This document shows, in pieces, positions 7,369 through 10,799 of a DNA stretch of 10,799 nt. The translations under genes were made by a program, and so were the position numbers. This DNA comes from Bacillota bacterium (GTDB lineage: Bacteria > Bacillota > Clostridia > Christensenellales > CAG-138): the NCBI GenBank assembly GCA_023393045.1, contig JAEWMV010000214.1, positions 1 through 10,799 of the forward strand, in the 5' to 3' direction. The first letter of the stretch is position 1; each line of letters begins with the position of its first letter. A model generated the notes under the pieces. That model worked only from the letters and a program-made list of their open reading frames with translations, was not told where the DNA came from and did no database searches.

Positions 7369-7496
7369 GTCAAGGGGCCGAAGCCCCTTGACGTTTATTC
7401 CGGCTTTGACGGCATGTGCGTCAAAACGGATGAAAGCCGAAGGCTTTCGCACATTCGTGCTTTGCCGCCCGGAAATGCGGAGCATTTTAGGCAAAG
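7369..7496. repeat. Array of consecutive palindromes in the iolN-iolO gap
   Basis: In 128 bases there are four main hairpins: GTCAAGGGGC/GCCCCTTGAC (7369-7392, 10 bp, forming the extra-stable C(UUCG)G loop on the minus strand); TTTGACG/CGTCAAA (7405-7425); GAAAGCC/GGCTTTC (7432-7448); and CTTTGCC/GGCAAAG (7460-7496), which encloses AAATGC/GCATTT (7473-7487). A minor GCAC/GTGC (7449-7460) sits between. None has a T-run on the minus strand, so they are not ordinary terminators. They may be a REP-like or MITE-like insertion, or RNA processing and stability elements in the iol transcript. No gene is present in this gap, and I find no convincing promoter for iolO in it. Confidence 0.6.
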
Positions 7497-7505
7497 TGCG
7501 CAATC

Positions 7506-7534
7506 TCAAAAAAGAGGCACAGCCTCTTTTTTGA
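7506..7534. terminator. Terminator-like hairpin after iolN (symmetrical)
   Basis: A 13-bp perfect stem (CAAAAAAGAGGC with GCCTCTTTTTTG plus one outer T-A pair) has a 3-base ACA loop and six T at the 3' side on both strands. It lies 7 bases after the iolN stop, with iolO starting about 165 bases later. Taken literally it would end the iolMN transcript. It could be leaky, giving less iolOG than iolMN. Confidence 0.75.
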
Positions 7535-7550
7535 ATCGACTTTAGTCGAT
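7535..7550. repeat. Palindrome across the iolN stop codon
   Basis: ATCGACT TT AGTCGAT has perfect 7-bp arms. The iolN stop TAA lies at its centre and the last two codons (Ile-Asp) form one arm. It abuts the terminator hairpin at 7506-7534 directly, adding one more unit to the palindrome chain downstream. Confidence 0.5.
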
Positions 7551-8663
7551 AAAGATGCCGCGCTTGGGCAATTCGTGGATGCTCTTCCAGCCCTCGCTCA
7601 AGGGTTCGCGCAGGCAGGGCTCGATCTCCTCCGCGGGACGGAAGGAGAACTTGGAGGGATCGGGTACCTTGCCCGCGGGGTAGGCGGTGATGATGTCCTC
7701 GCACATGAGCGTGAGGTATTCGCATATGGCGGCGACGGCGCGCTTGACCCTGCGCGGGTCTGCGCGCGTGGGCTTGCCCACGACGCCCTCGGGTGTGCCA
7801 AAGCGCTCTATCCATGCGTTGCCCTCCATCTCCTGCCAGCGGTTGGGCCTGTGGAAGGAGTCCACGGAGCCGTCGAAGAAGCCGTCCTGCAAGAAGCCGA
7901 AGTTGACGGGCGTCGCGTCGACGCACACGGACATGTCGACCATCTCGGGGAACATCAAAAGCGCCGCGCTCGTTTCCGACTCGTCGGCGTGAACGAAAGG
8001 TGTCGTGACAAAATCGGGTCGCTCGTCACCCAGCGGGTAGAAGAACTCGCGCACCGCACGGTGCCACTCCACCACGCACGCGAATGCAGGGAGCTGATAG
8101 CGCTTGAAGAACTCCTGCACGGCGTTCTCGAGCATCCAGTCCTGCCCGTGGTTGTTGACGAGGATAATCTTGCGAAAGCCGTCGTCCCATAAGCCCGCCA
8201 TGACGTCCGCGAGCGTGTTGACCAAAGTGGTCTGCGAAATCATCACCGTGCCGGGCATGCCGATGTGGTGATAAGGATGCCCGCCGTAGTTGATGGGCGG
8301 GAATGCGAGGGAAACCTCGCGCCCGAGCTTCTTTGTTTTGCGGCGCACGGCCTCGCAGATGAACTGCACCATGAACGTATCCAGGCCGGAGCAATTGTGC
8401 GCGCCGTGGTTCTCCGTGCTGCCGATGGGCACGAGCACGATGTCGTTTCTGCGGCGCTTCTCGATGAGCTTTGCGCGCGGCGTGTTCTGGATATACGTCC
8501 CGGCGACGCCCATCTCGCACGGCGTGCCGATGCCGTAATCGTCGAGTATCTTCTGGATTTCCTCCTCGGAAGCGTCCCAAAGGCGCTTCTTCATGCGACC
8601 GACCTTGCTCTCTTCAAAGAAGATATTGGGGTACTGTGTCGTGAGATAGTCTTTATAAGCCAT
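7542..8663 (-). CDS. iolN: 3-Dehydro-scyllo-inosose hydrolase, IolN-like (creatininase family)
   Basis: This 373-aa metal-dependent hydrolase of the creatininase family keeps the metal-binding pattern: GSTENHG (E84, H86), D95, the VNNHG histidine (H172) and the acidic stretch HADESETS (E228 or E230). Thermotoga IolN belongs to this family and opens the ring of 3-dehydro-scyllo-inosose to give 5-dehydro-L-gluconate. The assignment here rests on that fold plus the iolM, iolO and iolG neighbours. It has about 70 residues before the creatininase core, which makes it longer than classic creatininase (about 260 aa). AGGAGG stands 5 bases before the ATG at 8663. It follows iolM by 15 bases, so the two are surely co-transcribed. 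Without the context, creatinine or another cyclic amide hydrolase would be the default guess. Confidence 0.85.
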   Translation of the reverse strand: MAYKDYLTTQYPNIFFEESKVGRMKKRLWDASEEEIQKILDDYGIGTPCEMGVAGTYIQNTPRAKLIEKRRRNDIVLVPIGSTENHGAHNCSGLDTFMVQFICEAVRRKTKKLGREVSLAFPPINYGGHPYHHIGMPGTVMISQTTLVNTLADVMAGLWDDGFRKIILVNNHGQDWMLENAVQEFFKRYQLPAFACVVEWHRAVREFFYPLGDERPDFVTTPFVHADESETSAALLMFPEMVDMSVCVDATPVNFGFLQDGFFDGSVDSFHRPNRWQEMEGNAWIERFGTPEGVVGKPTRADPRRVKRAVAAICEYLTLMCEDIITAYPAGKVPDPSKFSFRPAEEIEPCLREPLSEGWKSIHELPKRGIFID

Positions 8664-8678
8664 TTTTACCTCCTGACT

Positions 8679-9881
8679 TCAGTCGTCCATCACGCAGGTG
8701 ATCTTCATGTTCTTGCGGTCCGTCTGCAGGGCGATGATGTTCTCGGGCACCTCGTCAAGGGTGATCTTCTTGGTGATCATGGGCAGCATATCCATGCCTG
8801 CGGCCATGCTGTCGATGACGCGCGGGAACGTGCCGTGGCCGCTATGGCCCTGCGAACCGACGATCTGCGCGCGGCGCACCTGCAGCACCTCGCCCGTGAC
8901 GGGGATCTTCGCCTCCGCGCGGGCGACGACCACGACGGTGGCGTTGAGCGTGCGCCCTTCCCAGATGGCCTGCTCGATGCCCGGATATACGATGGTGGGC
9001 AGCCCCGTCGCCTCGAGATAGAGGCTCGCGCCCATGCCGTCGGTCAGCCGGAGCACTTCAGCGGTGAAATCGACCTTAGTCGGGTCGATCACGTAATCCG
9101 CGCCCATCTTCATGGCGAGCGCCGCGCGCTCGGGCTGGGGCTCGGAGACAATCACGATCGCGCCGCCCATGCGCTTGAGCTCACGGCAGGCCGCAAGGCC
9201 AACGGGGCCCGTGCCGCAGATGACCACATTGTCGCCCGGGCGGATGCCGCCGCCGCGCTCAATGACCGCGTTGTAGCCCACAGAGCAGGGTTCGACAAGA
9301 GAACCCGCGAGGAAGATATCCTTTTCATCCTTATAGACGCGGCGAAGGGGTTCCAGGCTCCACAGGCAGCGGTCCGGCAGCACGATGTACTCGCTGAACG
9401 CGCCGTTGACGTTGAAGCCGATCTCGTCGAGCCGCTCGCAGTGGTTGGGCCAGCCGTCCGCACAGGGCTTGCAGGAGCCGCACCAGAGCATTTCCTCCGC
9501 GCAGACCAGCTCGCCGCCCACGAAGGGCCTGTTGGTCACCTTGTCCTTGGCGCCCGGGCCGGATTTGACGACCACGCCGGAAAGCTCATGCCCGAGTATG
9601 CAGGGGAAGCCTGTGAGGCCGGGATAGAAGATATAACCCTCCTCGTTGGCCTGCGCCATGTGCACGTCACTCCCGCAGATGCCGCACGCCTTCACCTTGA
9701 TGAGCACCTGTCCCGGGCCGGGTTCGGGTATATCGTATTCGTCGATGGTGATATAGGGATTGCGCCAAACCTGACTGCCAAGATACGTCTGTACGTGATC
9801 GATGTCCTTCGCGCCCAGCTTGAAGCCGGGCTTGGGGTCCCATGTCGCGTGAAGCGTCACGCCTCTCATCTTTTTAGCCAT
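8679..9881 (-). CDS. iolM: scyllo-Inosose 3-dehydrogenase (zinc medium-chain dehydrogenase)
   Basis: This 400-aa enzyme would oxidise scyllo-inosose to 3-dehydro-scyllo-inosose with NAD(P). The catalytic zinc ligands are visible: C69 (ICGSD), H98 (GHE) and E197 (LVEP). The structural zinc set C134, C137, C140 and C148 has the usual C-x2-C-x2-C-x7-C spacing, and the coenzyme site GTGPVG lies at 223-228. The long N-terminal segment before the zinc domain (MRGVTLHATWDPKP, then LGSQVWR) and VRRAQIVGSQGHSGHGTFPR near the C-terminus match what I recall of Thermotoga IolM rather than sorbitol or threonine dehydrogenases. AGGTAGG precedes the ATG. It is the first gene of the operon, behind a consensus promoter at 10096-10124 and a leader of about 208 bases. 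The gap 9882-10265 holds only regulatory sites. Confidence 0.9.
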   Translation of the reverse strand: MAKKMRGVTLHATWDPKPGFKLGAKDIDHVQTYLGSQVWRNPYITIDEYDIPEPGPGQVLIKVKACGICGSDVHMAQANEEGYIFYPGLTGFPCILGHELSGVVVKSGPGAKDKVTNRPFVGGELVCAEEMLWCGSCKPCADGWPNHCERLDEIGFNVNGAFSEYIVLPDRCLWSLEPLRRVYKDEKDIFLAGSLVEPCSVGYNAVIERGGGIRPGDNVVICGTGPVGLAACRELKRMGGAIVIVSEPQPERAALAMKMGADYVIDPTKVDFTAEVLRLTDGMGASLYLEATGLPTIVYPGIEQAIWEGRTLNATVVVVARAEAKIPVTGEVLQVRRAQIVGSQGHSGHGTFPRVIDSMAAGMDMLPMITKKITLDEVPENIIALQTDRKNMKITCVMDD

Positions 9882-9915
9882 GTTCCTACCTCTTTCTCGA
9901 TTGTTTTTTATTGTT

Positions 9916-9951
9916 GGCCCCGAAGGGATTTGCCCGAAACAAGCCGGAGCC
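9916..9951 (-). other. Possible stem in the iolM leader RNA
   Basis: In the minus-strand RNA GGCTCC (9951-9946) can pair with GGGGCC (9921-9916), with a small CCC-UUCG-GGG hairpin nested at the 3' side. It lies 35 bases before the iolM start. It does not resemble a riboswitch I know, and the pairing is weak. Confidence 0.2.
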
Positions 9952-9972
9952 GCTACACGGCGGGAAGTTATT

Positions 9973-9986
9973 TGAAACCGGTTGCA
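9973..9986. promoter_or_regulatory. LacI-type operator-like palindrome with AACCGGTT core
   Basis: TGAAACCGGTTGCA is an imperfect palindrome (12 of 14 positions paired) with the TG...CA ends and central CpG-type symmetry usual for LacI-family sites. The core differs from the two AAACGTTT sites nearby, and it lies about 100 bases downstream of the iolM transcription start. It could bind another LacI-family protein, be a weak third site for the same one, or be chance. Confidence 0.4.
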
Positions 9987-10043
9987 TTAATTAGTATACA
10001 AAGAATGGGAAAGCTTTTTCGAAGGGAAAACGGCTCCTGTTCC

Positions 10044-10055
10044 GCAAACGTTTAC
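10044..10055. promoter_or_regulatory. Operator O1 (LacI-family), downstream of the iolM promoter
   Basis: GCAAACGTTTAC is the exact reverse complement of the second site at 10210-10221. It has the AAACGTTT core typical of LacI/PurR/CcpA-type operators and lies at about +35 to +46 of the predicted iolM transcript. CcpA binding (cre-like) is an alternative, though the outer bases do not fully fit cre. Confidence 0.7.
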
Positions 10056-10095
10056 ATGATGCTAGAGATACATTGCATTTATATGGGTCATTGTC

Positions 10096-10124
10096 ATTAT
10101 AATAACGGTATCAGGCGCTGTCAA
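10096..10124 (-). promoter_or_regulatory. iolM: Consensus sigma-A promoter of the iol operon
   Basis: On the minus strand the -35 is TTGACA (10124-10119) and the -10 is TATAAT (10101-10096), with 17 bases between: a perfect consensus match. Transcription would start near 10089. Such a strong promoter on a catabolic operon implies control by repression, in line with the operators on each side. Confidence 0.85.
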
Positions 10125-10171
10125 TACTCATTCGTCAGGGCGCGTGCACTTCCCGCACATGAATTTGCGCA

Positions 10172-10200
10172 TTGACAAACGCAGGCACATATAGTACTAT
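10172..10200 (+). promoter_or_regulatory. Promoter of the LacI-family regulator gene
   Basis: TTGACA (10172-10177), 17 bases, then TACTAT (10195-10200). Transcription would start near 10207, directly before operator O2. It is back-to-back with the iol promoter, with 47 bases between the two -35 boxes. Confidence 0.82.
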
Positions 10201-10209
10201 GCTTAAATC

Positions 10210-10221
10210 GTAAACGTTTGC
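10210..10221. promoter_or_regulatory. Operator O2 (LacI-family), at the regulator's transcription start
   Basis: GTAAACGTTTGC repeats O1 in inverted orientation. It sits at about +4 to +15 of the regulator transcript, a position that would give negative autoregulation. Its centre is 166 bp from that of O1, close to 16 helical turns, and both promoters lie between the two sites. Confidence 0.72.
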
Positions 10222-10265
10222 AGCATCATGCATCACTTTTTGCGCCGGGGTATAAAAATATAAAA

Positions 10266-10799
10266 ATGAAAAATGTGACCATCAAGGATATTGCCAAAGT
10301 GGCCGGCGTCTCCTACGCGACCGTATCGCGCGCCCTCTCGGGCGGCTCCGATGTGAGCGCGGATACGCGCGCGCGCATACTTGAAATCTGCCGGGATATG
10401 GGATACACGGCCAATTACGTCGCCCGCTCCATGGTGATGAAGCGCACCAAGCTCATCGGCCTCATCCTCCCCAACATAGACAATCCGTTCATGAGCGAGC
10501 TTGCCTACCATATGGAAATACGCGCGCGCGAGCAAGGCTATAACCTCATGCTGTGCAATTCCTCCCACGACCTTGCGCTGGAGCGGGAGGCCTTCGCGCT
10601 GCTCATGGGCAGGCAGGTGGACGGCATCATACTCGTGCCCTCGGGCTTGGAATCCTATGAGAACCTGAAGCCGTATCTCACAAAAATGCCCACGGTTTTT
10701 ACCGACGAGGACCTGCGCGACCAACCGGAAACCTACGTGGCCGTGGACAATTACCGCGGCGCGCGCATGGGCACGCAATATCTTTACTCCCTCGGTCAC
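10266..10799 (+). CDS. LacI-family transcriptional regulator, probable iol repressor (partial)
   Basis: There are 178 codons from the ATG at 10266 to the window edge, with no stop. The N-terminal helix-turn-helix is typical (VTIKDIAKVAGVSYATVSRALS, residues 4-25). A hinge follows (ANYVARSMVMKRT, 49-61), then the start of the sugar-binding, periplasmic-binding-like domain (IGLILPNIDNPF). Residues Y17, A18 and R22 occupy the operator-reading positions. M56 stands where most relatives have the leucine that inserts into the central CpG of the operator. The ribosome site is weak: only GGGG about 14 bases upstream in an A/T-rich stretch, which would keep regulator levels low. Divergence from iolM and the two operators suggest it represses the iol genes until an inositol-pathway ligand binds. 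The ligand is inferred. Confidence 0.9.
   Translation, partial: MKNVTIKDIAKVAGVSYATVSRALSGGSDVSADTRARILEICRDMGYTANYVARSMVMKRTKLIGLILPNIDNPFMSELAYHMEIRAREQGYNLMLCNSSHDLALEREAFALLMGRQVDGIILVPSGLESYENLKPYLTKMPTVFTDEDLRDQPETYVAVDNYRGARMGTQYLYSLGH

Noticed and set aside
7405..7440. Promoter for iolO inside the iolN-iolO gap
   Set aside because: A TTGACG resembling a -35 is present on the minus strand, but no fitting -10 lies 16-19 bases downstream, and the -35 is part of a palindrome arm.
10044..10055. Catabolite control (CcpA cre) site rather than a local operator
   Set aside because: The core fits cre, but neither copy has both the TG and CA ends, and the duplicate beside a divergent LacI-family gene favours the local regulator. 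Not fully excluded.
8265..10175. Very long open frame (636 codons) on the plus strand opposite iolM and iolN
   Set aside because: It is the antisense frame of two well-supported enzymes in GC-rich DNA. Its translation is rich in His, Arg and Ala with no family motif, and it has no ribosome site.
10233..10799. Minus-strand frame of 188 codons opposite the LacI-family gene
   Set aside because: The plus strand encodes a clear helix-turn-helix and sugar-binding domain. The opposite frame has no recognisable motif and is open only because of codon bias.
1..10799. CRISPR array, tRNA, rRNA, insertion sequence or phage genes
   Set aside because: No regularly spaced direct repeats, no tRNA-like cloverleaf, no transposase or integrase motif in any frame.

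Overview
This is a GC-rich bacterial window. Strong Shine-Dalgarno sequences (GGAGG type), two TTG start codons, consensus sigma-A promoters, U-tract terminators and the gene families present point to an anaerobic Firmicute, probably a gut-type Clostridium relative. That placement is inference. I see no tRNA, rRNA, CRISPR array, transposase or phage gene.

Left part (1-4800), all on the minus strand. Reading in the direction of transcription, an operon starts at an extended -10 promoter (about 4787-4795) and runs trxB (thioredoxin reductase), a CyuA/YhaM-family L-cysteine desulfidase, then an M42 metallopeptidase. A separate transcription unit follows. It has its own promoter (1378-1407), a 31-codon leader ORF, an intrinsic terminator with a competing antiterminator stem, and then an ABC exporter gene that begins at TTG and is cut by the left edge. 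This layout looks like a ribosome-controlled attenuator in front of a transporter.

Middle (4800-5480). A small six-helix DUF308/HdeD-like membrane protein is transcribed on the plus strand, divergent from trxB. It ends at a terminator hairpin that works in both directions and is shared with the convergent inositol operon.

Right part (5488-10799). Four minus-strand genes, iolM, iolN, iolO and iolG, together encode the inositol route first described in Thermotoga maritima. myo-Inositol is oxidised to scyllo-inosose (IolG) and then to 3-dehydro-scyllo-inosose (IolM). The ring is opened hydrolytically to 5-dehydro-L-gluconate (IolN), which is epimerised to D-tagaturonate (IolO). The iolN-iolO gap holds a terminator-like hairpin and a chain of further palindromes, so the operon may be split or tuned there. 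Upstream lies a divergent LacI-family regulator, cut by the right edge. Between it and iolM sit two back-to-back consensus promoters, two operator copies that are exact reverse complements (core GTAAACGTTTGC, centres 166 bp apart) and a third, different LacI-type palindrome in the iolM leader. Transport genes and the tagaturonate-to-KDG enzymes are not in the window.
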